This document shows, one piece after another, positions 49,201 to 63,831 of a stretch of DNA of 64,000 bases (its first letter is position 1; every line of letters begins with the position of its first letter). Origin of the DNA: Colletes latitarsis (Eukaryota > Arthropoda > Insecta > Hymenoptera > Colletidae); assembly GCF_051014445.1 (NCBI RefSeq), contig NW_027488367.1, positions 23,669,501 to 23,733,500 of the forward strand. Reading direction: 5' to 3'. The position numbers and the translations under genes are program-made. A model generated the notes under the pieces. That model searched no databases, was not told where the DNA came from, and saw nothing but the letters and a program-made list of their open reading frames with translations.

Positions 49201-50307
49201 CTGTGATTTGCCCTCATCAGCGTCATACTTTCGCAGTTTTAACATGCATGTTGACCTGATCGAGGGTTTCCTTTGCTTTGGATCACGTAGTAAAGTGGTA
49301 CCACACTAACACAGTCAATTAAACCTGGTTTCGATCAATATTTTAGAGGATAACGCATGTTAGGTCTGGGATAGGTCTCGGATTTGCCCTCATCAGACTC
49401 ATACTTTCGCACACCTGACACACTCGTTGATCAGATCCTGGGTTTTTTTCTGGTTTGGATCACGTAGTAATGTGGTACCACACTGAAACATTCAATTAAA
49501 ACTGGTCTTGGTAACTATTTTAGAGGATAACGCATGTTAGGTCTGGGTTACGTCTGTGATTTGCCCTCATCAGCGTCATACTTTCGCAGTTTTAACACGC
49601 ATGTTGACCTGATCGAGGGTTTTCTTTGCTTTGGATCACGTAGTAAAGTGGTACCACACTAAGACAGTCAATTAAACCTGGTTTCGATCAATATTTTAGA
49701 GGATATCGCAAGTTAGGTCTGGGATAGGTCTGGGGTTTTCACTCATAAGACTCATACTTTCGCATTCTTCACATACTTGTTGAACGGATCCTGGGTTTTT
49801 TCTGGTTTGGATCACGTAGTAATGTGGGACCACACTGAAACAATCAATTAAACCTGGTCTTGATAAATATTTTAGAGGATAACGCATGTTAGGTCTGGGT
49901 TAGGTCTAGGATTTGCCCTCATCAGGCTCATACTTTCGCTTATTTCTCATACTTCAAGGCTAGATCCTGGGCTGTTTCTGGATTGTATCACATAGTAATG
50001 TGGTACCACACTGAAACAGTCGATTAAACCAGGTTTCGATCAATAATTTTGAGGATAACGCATGTTATGTCTGGGTTAGGACTAGGATTTGCTCTCGTCA
50101 GGCTGATACTTTCGCATATTTCTCATACTTCATGGCTAGATCCTGGGCTATTTCTGGATTGGATCACGTAGTAATGTGGTACCACACTGAAACATTCAAT
50201 TAAACCTGGTCTTGATAAATATTTTAGAGGATAACGCATGTTAGGTTTGGGTTAGGTCTAGGATTTGCCCTCATCAGGCTCATACTTGCGCATATTTCTC
50301 ATACTTC

Positions 50308-53300
50308 ATGGCTAGATCCTGGGCTGTTTCTGGATTGTATCACGTAGTAATGTGGTACCACGCTGAAACAGTCAATTAAACCTGGTTTCGATCAATATTT
50401 TAGAGGATAACGCAAGTTAGATCTGGGATAGGTCTGGGATTTGACCTCATCAGACTCATACTTTCGCACCCTTCACGTACTCGTTGAACGGATCCTGGGT
50501 TTTTTCTGGTTTGGATCACGTAGTAATGTGGTACCACACTGAAACAGTCAATTAAACCCGGTTTTGATCAATATTTTAGAGAATAACGCACGTTAGGTCT
50601 AGGTGAGCCCTGGGATTATCACTCATCAGACTCATACTTTCGCATTCTTCACATACTTGTTGAACTGATCCTGGGTTTTTTCTGGGTTGGATCACGTAGT
50701 AATGTGGTACCACACTGAAGCAGTCAATTAAACCTGGTTTCGATCAATATTTTGGAGGATAACGCAAGTTAGGTCTGGGATAGGTCTGGGATTTGACCTC
50801 ATCAGACTCATACTTTCGCACACTTCACATACTCCTTGAACAGATCCTGGGTTATTTTCTGGTTTGGATCACACAGTAATGTGGTACCAAACTGAAACAG
50901 TCGATTAAACCAGGTTTCGATCAATATTTTGGAGGATAACGCATGTTAGGTCTAGGTTAGGCCTGGGATTTTCACTCATCAGACTCTTACTTTCGCATTC
51001 TTCACATACTTGTTGAACGGATCCTGGGCTATTTCTGGATTGGATCACGTAGTAATGTGGTACCACACTGAAACAGTCAATTAAACCTGGTTTTGATCAA
51101 TATTTTAGAGAATAACGCATGTTAGGTCTAGGTTAGGTCTGGGATTTTCACTCATCAGACTCATACCTTCGCATTCTTCACATACTTGTTGAACGGATCC
51201 TGGGCTATTTCTGGATTGGATCACGTAGTAATGTGGTACCACACTGAAACAGTCAATTAAACCTGGTTTTGATCAATATTTTAGAGAATAACGCATGTTA
51301 GGTCTAGGTTAGCCCTGGGATTATCACTCATCAGACTCATACTTTCGCATATTTCTCATACTTCATGGCTAGATCCTGGGTTTTTTCTGGTTTGGATCAC
51401 GTAGTAGTGTGGTACCACACTGAAACATTCCATTAAACCTGGTTTGGATCAGTATTTTAGAGGATGACGCATGTTAGGTCTAGGTTAGGTCGGGGATTTT
51501 CACTCATCAGACTGATACTTTCGCATTCTTCACATACTTGTTGAACGGATCCTGGGTTTTTTCTGGTTTGGATCACGTAGTAATGAGGTACCACACTGAA
51601 ACAGTCGATTAAACCTGGTTTCGATTAGTATTTTAGAGGATAACGCAAGATAAGTCTGGGATAGGTCTGGGATTTGACCTCATCAGACTCATCCTTTCGC
51701 GTTTTTCACATACTTGTTGAACAGATCCTGGGTTTTTTCTGGTTTGGTTCACGTAGTAATGTGGTACCACACTGAAACATTCAATTAAACCTGATCTTGA
51801 TAAATATTTGAGAGGATAACGCATGTTAGGTTTGGGTTAAGTCTAGGATTTGCCTTCATCAGGCTCATACTTTCGCATATTTCTCATACTTGATGGCTAG
51901 ATCCTGGGCTGTTTCTGGATTGTATCACGTAGTAATGTGGTACCACGCTGAAACAGTCAATTAAACCTGGTTTCGATCAATATTTTAGAGGATAACGCAA
52001 GTTAGGTCTGGCATAGGTCTGGGATTCGCCCTCATCAGACTCATATTTTCGCATTCTTCACATACTTGTTGAACGGATCCTGGGTTTTTTCTGGTTTGGA
52101 TCACGTAGTAATGTGGTACCACACTGAAACAGTTGATTAAACCTGGTCTCGATCAATATTTTAGAGGATAACGCATGTTAGGTCGAGGTTTGCCCTGGGA
52201 TTATCACTCATCAGACTCATACTTTCGCATTCTTCACATACTTGTTGACCGGAACCTGGGTTTTTTCTGGTTTGGTTCACGTAGTAATGTGGTACCACAC
52301 TGAAACATTCAATTAAACCTGATCTTGATAAATATTTGAGAGGATAGCGCATGTTAGGTTTGGGTTAAGTCTAGGATTTGCCCTCATCAGGCTCATACTT
52401 TCGCATATTTCTCATACTTCATGGCTAGATCCTGGGTTTTTTCTGGTTTGGATCACGTAGTAGTGTGGTACCACACTGAAACATTCCATTAAACCTGGTT
52501 TGGATCAGCATTTTAGAGGATGACGCATGTTAGGTCTAGGTTAGGTCGGGGATTTTCACTCATCAGACTGATACTTTCGCATTCTTCACATACTTGTTGT
52601 ACGGATCCTGGGTTTTTTCTGGTTTGGATCACGTAGTAATGTGGTACCACACTGAAACAGTCGATTAAACCTGGTTTCGATTAGTATTTTAGAGGATAAC
52701 GCAAGATAAGTCTGGGATAGGTCTGGGATTTGACCTCATCAGACTCATACTTTCGCGTTTTTCACATACTTGTTGAACAGATCCTGGGTTTTTTCTGGTT
52801 TGGTTCACGTAGTAATGTGGTACCACACTGAAACATTCAATTAAACCTGATCTTGATAAATATTTTAGAGGATAACGCATGTTAGGTCTGGGATAGGTCT
52901 GGGATTTGCCCTCATCAGACTCATACTTTCGCACACTTCACATACTCGTTGAACAGATTCTGGGTTTCTTCTGGTTTGGATCACGTAGTAGAGTGGTACC
53001 GCAATGAAACAGTCCATTAAACCTGGTGTGGATCGATATTTTAGAGGATAACGCATGTTAGGTCTAGGTTAGCCCTGGGATTATCACTCATCAGACTCAT
53101 ATTTTCGCATTCTTCACATACTTGTTGAACGGATCCTGGGTTTTTTCTGGTTTGGATCACGTAGTAATGTAGGACCACACTGAAACAGTCAATTAAACCT
53201 GGTTTCGATCAATATTTTAGAGAATAATTCATGTTAGGTCTAGGTTAGCCCTGGGATTATCACTCATCAGACTCATACTTTCGCATTCGTCACATACTTG

Positions 53301-56300
53301 TTGAACGGATCCTGGGTTTTTTCTGTTTTGGTTCACGTAGTAATGTGGTTCCACACTGAAACATTCAATTAAACCTGATCTTGATAAATATTTGAGAGGA
53401 TAACGCATGTTAGGTTTGGGTTAAGTCTAGGATTTGCCTTCATCAGGCTCATACTTTCGCATATTTCTCATACTTGATGGCTAGATCCTGGGCTGTTTCT
53501 GGATTGTATCACGTAGTAATGTGGTACCACGCTGAAACAGTCAATTAAACCTGGTTTCGATCAATATTTTAGAGGATAACGCAAGTTAGATCTGGGATAG
53601 GTCTGGGATTTGACCTCATCAGACTCATACTTTCGCACCCTTCACGTACTCGTTGAACGGATCCTGGGTTTTTTCTGGTTTGGATCACGTAGTAATGTGG
53701 TACCACACTGAAACAGTCAATTAAACCCGGTTTTGATCAATATTTTAGAGAATAACGCACGTTAGGTCTAGGTGAGCCCTGGGATTATCACTCATCAGAC
53801 TCATACTTTCGCATTCTTCACATACTTGTTGAACTGATCCTGGGTTTTTTCTGGGTTGGATCACGTAGTAATGTGGTACCACACTGAAGCAGTCAATTAA
53901 ACCTGGTTTCGATCAATATTTTGGAGGATAACGCAAGTTAGGTCTGGGATAGGTCTGGGATTTGACCTCATCAGACTCATACTTTCGCACACTTCACATA
54001 CTCCTTGAACAGATCCTGGGTTATTTTCTGGTTTGGATCACACAGTAATGTGGTACCAAACTGAAACAGTCGATTAAACCAGGTTTCGATCAATATTTTG
54101 GAGGATAACGCATGTTAGGTCTAGGTTAGGCCTGGGATTTTCACTCATCAGACTCTTACTTTCGCATTCTTCACATACTTGTTGAACGGATCCTGGGCTA
54201 TTTCTGGATTGGATCACGTAGTAATGTGGTACCACACTGAAACAGTCAATTAAACCTGGTTTTGATCAATATTTTAGAGAATAACGCATGTTAGGTCTAG
54301 GTTAGGTCTGGGATTTTCACTCATCAGACTCATACCTTCGCATTCTTCACATACTTGTTGAACGGATCCTGGGCTATTTCTGGATTGGATCACGTAGTAA
54401 TGTGGTACCACACTGAAACAGTCAATTAAACCTGGTTTTGATCAATATTTTAGAGAATAACGCATGTTAGGTCTAGGTTAGCCCTGGGATTATCACTCAT
54501 CAGACTCATACTTTCGCATATTTCTCATACTTCATGGCTAGATCCTGGGTTTTTTCTGGTTTGGATCACGTAGTAGTGTGGTACCACACTGAAACATTCC
54601 ATTAAACCTGGTTTGGATCAGTATTTTAGAGGATGACGCATGTTAGGTCTAGGTTAGGTCGGGGATTTTCACTCATCAGACTGATACTTTCGCATTCTTC
54701 ACATACTTGTTGAACGGATCCTGGGTTTTTTCTGGTTTGGATCACGTAGTAATGTGGTACCACACTGAAACAGTCGATTAAACCTGGTTTCGATTAGTAT
54801 TTTAGAGGATAACGCAAGATAAGTCTGGGATAGGTCTGGGATTTGACCTCATCAGACTCATCCTTTCGCGTTTTTCACATACTTGTTGAACAGATCCTGG
54901 GTTTTTTCTGGTTTGGTTCACGTAGTAATGTGGTACCACACTGAAACATTCAATTAAACCTGATCTTGATAAATATTTGAGAGGATAACGCATGTTAGGT
55001 TTGGGTTAAGTCTAGGATTTGCCTTCATCAGGCTCATACTTTCGCATATTTCTCATACTTGATGGCTAGATCCTGGGCTGTTTCTGGATTGTATCACGTA
55101 GTAATGTGGTACCACGCTGAAACAGTCAATTAAACCTGGTTTCGATCAATATTTTAGAGGATAACGCAAGTTAGGTCTGGCATAGGTCTGGGATTCGCCC
55201 TCATCAGACTCATATTTTCGCATTCTTCACATACTTGTTGAACGGATCCTGGGTTTTTTCTGGTTTGGATCACGTAGTAATGTGGTACCACACTGAAACA
55301 GTTGATTAAACCTGGTCTCGATCAATATTTTAGAGGATAACGCATGTTAGGTCGAGGTTTGCCCTGGGATTATCACTCATCAGACTCATACTTTCGCATT
55401 CTTCACATACTTGTTGACCGGAACCTGGGTTTTTTCTGGTTTGGTTCACGTAGTAATGTGGTACCACACTGAAACATTCAATTAAACCTGATCTTGATAA
55501 ATATTTGAGAGGATAGCGCATGTTAGGTTTGGGTTAAGTCTAGGATTTGCCCTCATCAGGCTCATACTTTCGCATATTTCTCATACTTCATGGCTAGATC
55601 CTGGGTTTTTTCTGGTTTGGATCACGTAGTAGTGTGGTACCACACTGAAACATTCCATTAAACCTGGTTTGGATCAGCATTTTAGAGGATGACGCATGTT
55701 AGGTCTAGGTTAGGTCGGGGATTTTCACTCATCAGACTGATACTTTCGCATTCTTCACATACTTGTTGTACGGATCCTGGGTTTTTTCTGGTTTGGATCA
55801 CGTAGTAATGTGGTACCACACTGAAACAGTCGATTAAACCTGGTTTCGATTAGTATTTTAGAGGATAACGCAAGATAAGTCTGGGATAGGTCTGGGATTT
55901 GACCTCATCAGACTCATACTTTCGCGTTTTTCACATACTTGTTGAACAGATCCTGGGTTTTTTCTGGTTTGGTTCACGTAGTAATGTGGTACCACACTGA
56001 AACATTCAATTAAACCTGATCTTGATAAATATTTTAGAGGATAACGCATGTTAGGTCTGGGATAGGTCTGGGATTTGCCCTCATCAGACTCATACTTTCG
56101 CACACTTCACATACTCGTTGAACAGATTCTGGGTTTCTTCTGGTTTGGATCACGTAGTAGAGTGGTACCGCAATGAAACAGTCCATTAAACCTGGTGTGG
56201 ATCGATATTTTAGAGGATAACGCATGTTAGGTCTAGGTTAGCCCTGGGATTATCACTCATCAGACTCATATTTTCGCATTCTTCACATACTTGTTGAACG

Positions 56301-56757
56301 GATCCTGGGTTTTTTCTGGTTTGGATCACGTAGTAATGTAGGACCACACTGAAACAGTCAATTAAACCTGGTTTCGATCAATATTTTAGAGAATAATTCA
56401 TGTTAGGTCTAGGTTAGCCCTGGGATTATCACTCATCAGACTCATACTTTCGCATTCGTCACATACTTGTTGAACGGATCCTGGGTTTTTTCTGTTTTGG
56501 TTCACGTAGTAATGTGGTTCCACACTGAAACATTCAATTAAACCTGATCTTGATAAATATTTGAGAGGATAACGCATGTTAGGTTTGGGTTAAGTCTAGG
56601 ATTTGCCTTCATCAGGCTCATACTTTCGCATATTTCTCATACTTGATGGCTAGATCCTGGGCTGTTTCTGGATTGTATCACGTAGTAATGTGGTACCACG
56701 CTGAAACAGTCAATTAAACCTGGTTTCGATCAATATTTTAGAGGATAACGCAAGTTA
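50308..56757 (+). repeat. Nearly perfect 18-monomer tandem duplication (3169-bp unit)
   Basis: Positions 50308-53588 match 53477-56757 with a constant offset of 3169 bp, which is 18 monomers. I noticed only one substitution (A at 51586, T at 54755), though I did not compare every base. The match is lost at 50307 and 56758. The second copy follows directly on the first, so this is a tandem duplication by unequal exchange and clearly the youngest large event in the array. If the assembly is correct it is a higher-order repeat unit in the making. Confidence 0.88.
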
Positions 56758-59214
56758 CGTCTGGCATAGTTCTGGGATTCGCCCTCATCAGACTCATATT
56801 TTCGCATTCTTCACATACTTGTTGAACGGATCCTGGGTTTTTTCTGGTTTGGATCACGTAGTAATGTGGTACCACACTGAAACAGTTGATTAAACCTGGT
56901 CTCGATCAATATTTTAGAGGATAACGCATGTTAGGTCTAGGTTTGCCCTGGGATTATCACTCATCAGACTCATACTTTCGCATTCTTCACATACTTGTTG
57001 ACCGGATCCTGGGTTTTTTCTGGTTTGGTTCACGTAGTAATGTGGTACCACACTGAAACATTCAATTAAACCTGATCTTGATAAATATTTGAGAGGATAG
57101 CGCATGTTAGGTTTGGGTTAAGTCTAGGATTTGCCCTCATCAGGCTCATACTTTCGCATATTTCTTATACTTCATGGCTAGATCCTGGGTTTTTTCTGGT
57201 TTGGATCACGTAGTAGTGTGTTACCACACTGAAACATTCCATTAAACCTGGTTTGGATCAGTATTTTAGAGGATGACGCATGTTAGGTCTAGGTTAGGTC
57301 GGGGATTTTCACTCATCAGACTGATACTTTCGCATTCTTCACATACTTGTTGAACGGATCCTGGGTTTTTTCTGGTTTGGATCACGTAGTAATGTGGTAC
57401 CACACTGAAACAGTCGATTAAACCTGTTTTCGATTAGTATGTTAGAGGATAACGCAAGATAAGTCTGGGATAGGTCTGGGATTTGACCTCATCAGACTCA
57501 TACTTTCGCGTTTTTCACATACTTGTTGAACAGATCCTGGGTTTTTTCTGGTTTGGATCACGTAGTAGTGTGGTACCACACTGAAACAGTCCATTAAACC
57601 TGCTTGCGATCAATATTTTAGAGGATAACGCGTGTTAGGTCTGGGTTAGGTCCAGGATTTGCCCTCATCAGGCTCATTCTTTCGCATATTTCTCAAACTT
57701 GATTGCTAGATCCTGGGCTTTTTCTGGATTGCATCACGTAGTAATGTGGTACCACACTGAAACATACAATTAAACCTGGTCTTGATAAATATTTTCGAGG
57801 ATAACGCATGTTAGGTCTGGGTTAGGTCTAGGATTTGCCCTCATCAGGTTCATACTTTCGCATATTTCTCATACTTCATGGCTAGATCCTTTGCTTTTTC
57901 TGGATTGTATCACGTAGTAATGAAGTACAACACTGAAACAGTCAATTAAACCTGGTTTCCATCAATATCTTAGAGGACAACGCAAGTTAGGTCTGGGATA
58001 GGTCTTGGACTTGCCCTCACCAGGCTCACACTTTCGCGTTTTTCACATACTTGTTGAACAGATCCTGGGTTTTTTCTGGTTTGGATCACGTAGTAGTGTG
58101 GTACCACACTGAAACAGTCCATTAAACCTGGTTTGGATCAATATTTTAGAGGATAACGCATGTTAGGTCTAGGTTAGATTTGGGATTTTCACTCATCAGA
58201 CTCATACATTCGCATTCTTCACATACTTGTTGAACGGATCCTGGGTTTTTTCTGGTTTGGATCACGTAGTAATGTGGGTCCACACTGAAACAATCAATTA
58301 AACCTGGTCTTGATAAATATTTTAGAGGATAACGCATGTTAGGTCTGGGATAGGTCTGGGATTTGCCCTCATCAGACTCATACTTTCGCACACTTCACAT
58401 ACTCGTTGAACAGATTCTGGGTTTTTTCTGGTTTGGATCACGTAGTAATGTGGTACCACACTGAAACAGTCGATTAAACCTGGTTTCGATCAATATTTTA
58501 GAGGATAACGCATGTTAGGTCTAGGTTAGGCCTGGGATTTTCACTCATCAGGCTCATACTTTCGCATTCTTCACATACTTGTTGAACGGATCCTGGGTTT
58601 TTTCTGGTTTGGATCACGTAGTAATGTAGGACCACACTGAAACAGTCAATTAAACCTGGTTTCGATCAATATTTTAGAGAATAATTCATGCTAGGCCTAG
58701 GTTAGGTCTGGGATTTGCTCTCATCAGGCTCATTCTTTCGCATATTTCTCATACTTGATGGCTAGATCCTGGGCTTTTTCTGGATTGCATCACGTAGTAA
58801 TGAAGTACAACACTGAAACAGTCAATTAAACCTGGTTACCATCAATATCTTAGAGGACAACGCAAGTTAGGTCTGGGATAGGTCTGGGATTTTCACTCAT
58901 CAGACTCATACTTTCGCATTCCTCACATACTTGTTGAACTGATCCTGGGTTTTTTCTGGTTTGGATCACGTAGGAATGTGGTACCACACTGAAACAGTCG
59001 ATTAAACCTGGTTTCGATCAATATTTTAGAGGATAACGCAAGTTAGGTCTGGGATAGGTCTGGGGTTTGACCTCATCAGACTCATACTTTCGCACACTTC
59101 ACATACTTGTTGAACTGATCCTGGGTTTTTTCTGGTTTGGATCACGTAGTAATGTGGCACCACACTGAAACAGTCAATTAAACCTGGTTTTGATGAATAT
59201 TTTAGAGAATAATT

Positions 59215-59237
59215 CATGTTAGGCCAGACCTAACATG
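59215..59237. repeat. Fold-back inverted repeat in a satellite monomer (5 of 7)
   Basis: The same arms and loop, inside the 3-kb block that matches 9670-12630 (equivalent copy at 11964). Confidence 0.9.
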
Positions 59238-59864
59238 GTTAGGTCTAGGATTTGCCCTCATCAGGCTCATACTTTCGCGTTTTTCACATACTTGTTGAAC
59301 AGATCCTGGGCTTTTTCTGGATTGCATCACGTAGTAATGAAGTACAACACTGAAACACTCAATTAAACCTGGTTTCCATCAATATTATTGAGGATAACGC
59401 ATGTTAGGTCTAGGTTAGGCCTGGGATTTTCACTCATCAGACTCATACTTTCGCATTCTTCACATACTTGTTGAACGGATCCTGGGCTATTTCTGGATTG
59501 GATCACGTAGTAATGTGGTACCACACTGAAACAGTCAATTAAACCTGGTTTTGATCAATATTTTAGAGAATAACGCATGTTAGGTCTAGGTTAGGTCTGG
59601 AATTTTCACTCATCAGACTCATACCTTCGCATTCTTCACATACTTGTTGAACGGATCCTGGGCTATTTCTGGATTGGATCACGTAGTAATGTGGTACCAC
59701 ACTGAAACAGTCAATTAAACCTGGTTTTGATCAATATTTTAGAGAATAACGCATGTTAGGTCTAGGTTAGCCCTGGGATTATCACTCATCAGACTCATAC
59801 TTTCGCATTCTTCACATACTTGTTAACCGGATCCTGGGTTTTTTCTGGTTTGGTTCACGTAGTA

Positions 59865-59878
59865 ATGTGGTACCACAC
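59865..59878 (+). other. Empty site equivalent to the copy A insertion, in the distant paralogous block
   Basis: ATGTGGTACCACAC continues directly into TGAAACATTC. The offset of 47251 bp from 12614 is the same as that of the surrounding 3-kb block, so this is the uninterrupted counterpart of the copy A site. Confidence 0.85.
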
Positions 59879-61451
59879 TGAAACATTCAATTAAACCTGA
59901 TCTTGATAAATATTTGAGAGGATAGCGCATGTTAGGTTTGGGTTAAGTCTAGGATTTGCCCTCATCAGGCTCATACTTTCGCATATTTCTCATACTTCAT
60001 GGCTAGATCCTGGGTTTTTTCTGGTTTGGATCACGTAGTAGTGTGGTACCACACTGAAACATTCCATTAAACCTGTTTTGGATCAATATTTTAGAGGATG
60101 ACGCATGTTAGGTCTAGGATAGGTCGGGGATTTTCACTCATCAGACTCATATTTTCGCATTCTTCACATACTTGTTGAACGGATCCTGGGTTTTTTCTGG
60201 TTTGGATCACGTAGTAATGTAGGACCACACTGAAACAGTCAATTAAACCTGGTTTCGATCAATATTTTAGAGAATAATTCATGTTAGGTCTAGGTTAGCC
60301 CTGGGATTATCACTCATCAGACTCATACTTTCGCATTCGTCACATACTTGTTGAACGGATCCTGGGTTTTTTCTGGTTTGGTTCACGTAGTAATGTGGTA
60401 CCACACTGAAACATTCAATTAAACCTGATCTTGATAAATATTTGAGAGGATAGCGCATGTTAGGTTTGGGTTAAGTCTAGGATTTGCCCTCATCAGGCTC
60501 ATACTTTCGCATATTTCTCATACTTCATGGCTAGATCCTGGGTTTTTTCTGGTTTGGATCACGTAGTAGTGTGGTACCACACTGAAACATTCCATGAAAC
60601 CTGGTTTGGATCAGTATTTTAGAGGATGACGCATGTTAGGTCTTGGTTAGGTCGGGGATTTTCACTCATCAGACTGATACTTTCGCATTCTTCACATACT
60701 TGTTGAACGGATCCTGGGTTTTTTCTGGTTTGGATCACGTAGTAATGTGGTACCACACTGAAACAGTCGATTAAACCTGGTTTCGATTAGTATTTTAGAG
60801 GATAACGCAAGATAAGTCTGGGATAGGTCTGGGATTTGACCTCATCAGACTCATACTTTCGCGTTTTTCACATACTTGTTGAACAGATCCTGGGTTTTTT
60901 CTGGTTTGGATCACGTAGTAGTGTGGTACCACACTGAAACAGTCCATTAAACCTGCTTGCGATCAATATTTTAGAGGATAACGCGTGTTGGGTCTGGGTT
61001 AGGTCCAGGATTTGCCCTCATCAGGCTCATTCTTTCGCATATTTCTCAAACTTGATTGCTAGATCCTGGGCTTTTTCTGGATTGCATCACGTAGTAATGT
61101 GGTACCACACTGAAACATTCAATTAAACCTGGTCTTGATAAATATTTTCGAGGATAACGCATGTAAGGTCTGGGTTAGGTCTAGGATTTGCCCTCATCAG
61201 GCTCATACTTTCGCATTCTTCACATACTTGTTGAACGGATCCTGGGTTTTTTCTGGTTTGGATCACGTAGTAATGTGGGTCCACAGTGAAACAATCAATT
61301 AAACCTGGTCTTGATAAATATTTTAGAGGATAACGCATGTTAGGTCTGGGATAGGTCTGGGATTTGCCCTCATCAGACTCATACTTTCGCATTCTTCACA
61401 TACTTGTTGAACGGATCCTGGGTTTTTTCTGGTTTGGATCACGTAGTAATG

Positions 61452-63810
61452 TAGGACCACACTGAAACAGTCAATTAAACCTGGTTTCAATCAATATTTT
61501 AGAGAATAATTCATGCTAGGTCTAGGTTAGGTCTGGGATTTGCTCTCATCAGGCTCATTCTTTCGCATATTTCTCATACTTGATGGCTAGATCCTGGGCT
61601 TTTTCTGGATTGCATCACGTAGTAATGAAGTACAACACTGAAACAGTCAATTAAACCTGGTTTCCATCAATATCTTAGAGGACAACGCAAGTTAGGTCTG
61701 GGATAGGTCTGGGATTTTCACCCATCAGACTCATACTTTCGCATTCCTCACATACTTGTTGAACTGATCCTGGGTTTTTTCTGGTTTGGATCACGTAGGA
61801 ATGTGGTACCACACTGAAACAGTCGATTAAACCTGGTTTCGATCAATATTTTAGAGGATAACGCAAGTTAGGTCTGGGATAGGTCTGGGATTTGACTTCA
61901 TCAGACTCATACTTTCGCACACTTCACATACTTGTTGAACTGATCCTGGGTTTTTTCTGGTTTGGATCACGTAGTAATGTGGTACCACACTGAAACAGTC
62001 AATTAAACGTGGTTTTGATGAATATTTTAGAGAATAATTCATGTTAGGCCAGACCTAACATGGTTAGGTCTAGGATTTGCCCTCATCAGGCTCATACTTT
62101 CGCGTTTTTCACATACTTGTTGAACAGATCCTGGGCTTTTTCTGGATTGCATCACGTAGTAATGAAGTACAACACTGAAACACTCAATTAAACCTGGTTT
62201 CGATCAATATTTTAGAGGATAACGCATGTTAGGTCTAGGTTAGGCCTGGGATTTTCACTCATCAGGCTCATACTTTCGCATTCTTCACATACTTGTTGAA
62301 CGGATCCTGGGTTTTTTCTGGTTTGGATCACGTAGTAATGTAGGACCACACTGAAACAGTCAATTAAACCTGGTTTCGATCAATATTTTAGAGAATAATT
62401 CATGCTAGGTCTAGGTTAGGTCTGGGATTTGCTCTCATCAGGCTCATTCTTTCGCATATTTCTCATACTTGATGGCTAGATCCTGGGCTTTTTCTGGATT
62501 GCATCACGTAGTAATGAAGTACAACACTGAAACAGTCAATTAAACCTGGTTTCCATCAATATCTTAGAGGACAACGCAAGTTAGGTCTGGGATAGGTCTG
62601 GGATTTTCACCCATCAGACTCATACTTTCGCATTCTTCACATACTTGTTGAACGGATCCTGGGCTATTTCTGGATTGGTTCACGTAGTAATGTGGTACCA
62701 CACTGAAACATTCAATTAAACCTGATCTTGATAAATATTTGAGAGGATAACGCATGTTAGGTTTGGGTTAAGTCTAGGATTTGCCCTCATCAGGCTCATA
62801 CTTTCGCATATTTCTCATACTTCATGGCTAGATCCTGGGTTTTTTCTGGTTTGGATCACGTAGTAGTGTGGTACCACACTGAACCATTCCATGAAACCTG
62901 GTTTGGATCAGTATTTTAGAGGATGACGCATGTTAGGTCTAGGTTAGGTCGGGGATTTTCACTCATCAGACTGATACTTTCGCATTCTTCACATACTTGT
63001 TGAACGGATCCTGGGTTTTTTCTGGTTTGGATCACGTAGGAATGTGGTACCACACTGAAACAGTCGATTAAACCTGGTTTCGATCAATATTTTAGAGGAT
63101 AACGCATGTTAGGTCTAGGTTAGGCCTGGGATTTTCACTCATCAGGCTCATACTTTCGCATTCTTCACATACTTGTTGAACGGATCCTGGGTTTTTTCTG
63201 GTTTGGATCACGTAGTAATGTAGGACCACACTGAAACAGTCAATTAAACCTGGTTTCGATCAATATTTTAGAGAATAATTCATGCTAGGTCTAGGTTAGG
63301 TCTGGGATTTGCTCTCATCAGGCTCATTCTTTCGCATATTTCTCATACTTGATGGCTAGATCCTGGGCTTTTTCTGGATTGCATCACGTAGTAATGAAGT
63401 ACAACACTGAAACAGTCAATTAAACCTGGTTTCCATCAATATCTTAGAGGACAACGCAAGTTAGGTCTGGGATAGGTCTGGGATTTTCACCCATCAGACT
63501 CATACTTTCGCATTCCTCACATACTTGTTGAACTGATCCTGGGTTTTTTCTGGTTTGGATCACGTAGGAATGTGGTACCACACTGAAACAGTCGATTAAA
63601 CCTGGTTTCGATCAATATTTTAGAGGATAACGCAAGTTAGGTCTGGGATAGGTCTGGGATTTGACCTCATCAGACTCATACTTTCGCACACTTCACATAC
63701 TTGTTGAACTGATCCTGGGTTTTTTCTGGTTTGGATCACGTAGTAATGTGGTACCACACTGAAACAGTCAATTAAACCTGGTTTTGATGAATATTTTAGA
63801 GAATAATTCA
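61452..63810 (+). repeat. Five-monomer duplication series near the right edge
   Basis: The sequence from TAGGACCACACTG recurs at 61452, 62341 and 63221. The second spacing is 880 bp (five monomers). The first is 889 bp because it includes one fold-back monomer that is 9 bp longer. Shared markers are ATTCATGCTAGG and TTTTCACCCATC. Confidence 0.75.
62040..62062. repeat. Fold-back inverted repeat in a satellite monomer (6 of 7)
   Basis: The same 9-bp arms and CCAGA loop. It lies in the series of duplicated blocks near the right edge. Confidence 0.9.
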
Positions 63811-63831
63811 TGTTAGGCCAGACCTAACATG
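63809..63831. repeat. Fold-back inverted repeat in a satellite monomer (7 of 7)
   Basis: The same 9-bp arms and CCAGA loop, about 1.77 kb after the copy at 62040, close to the window edge. Confidence 0.9.

Noticed and set aside
332..63811. More than forty minus-strand ORFs of 63-89 codons with similar products (MRYPLKYLSRPGL...)
   Set aside because: Each is little longer than one monomer and is simply the satellite read in an open frame. The period of 176 is not a multiple of three, so the frame cannot continue across monomers. Similarity among them follows from the DNA repeat, not from protein selection.
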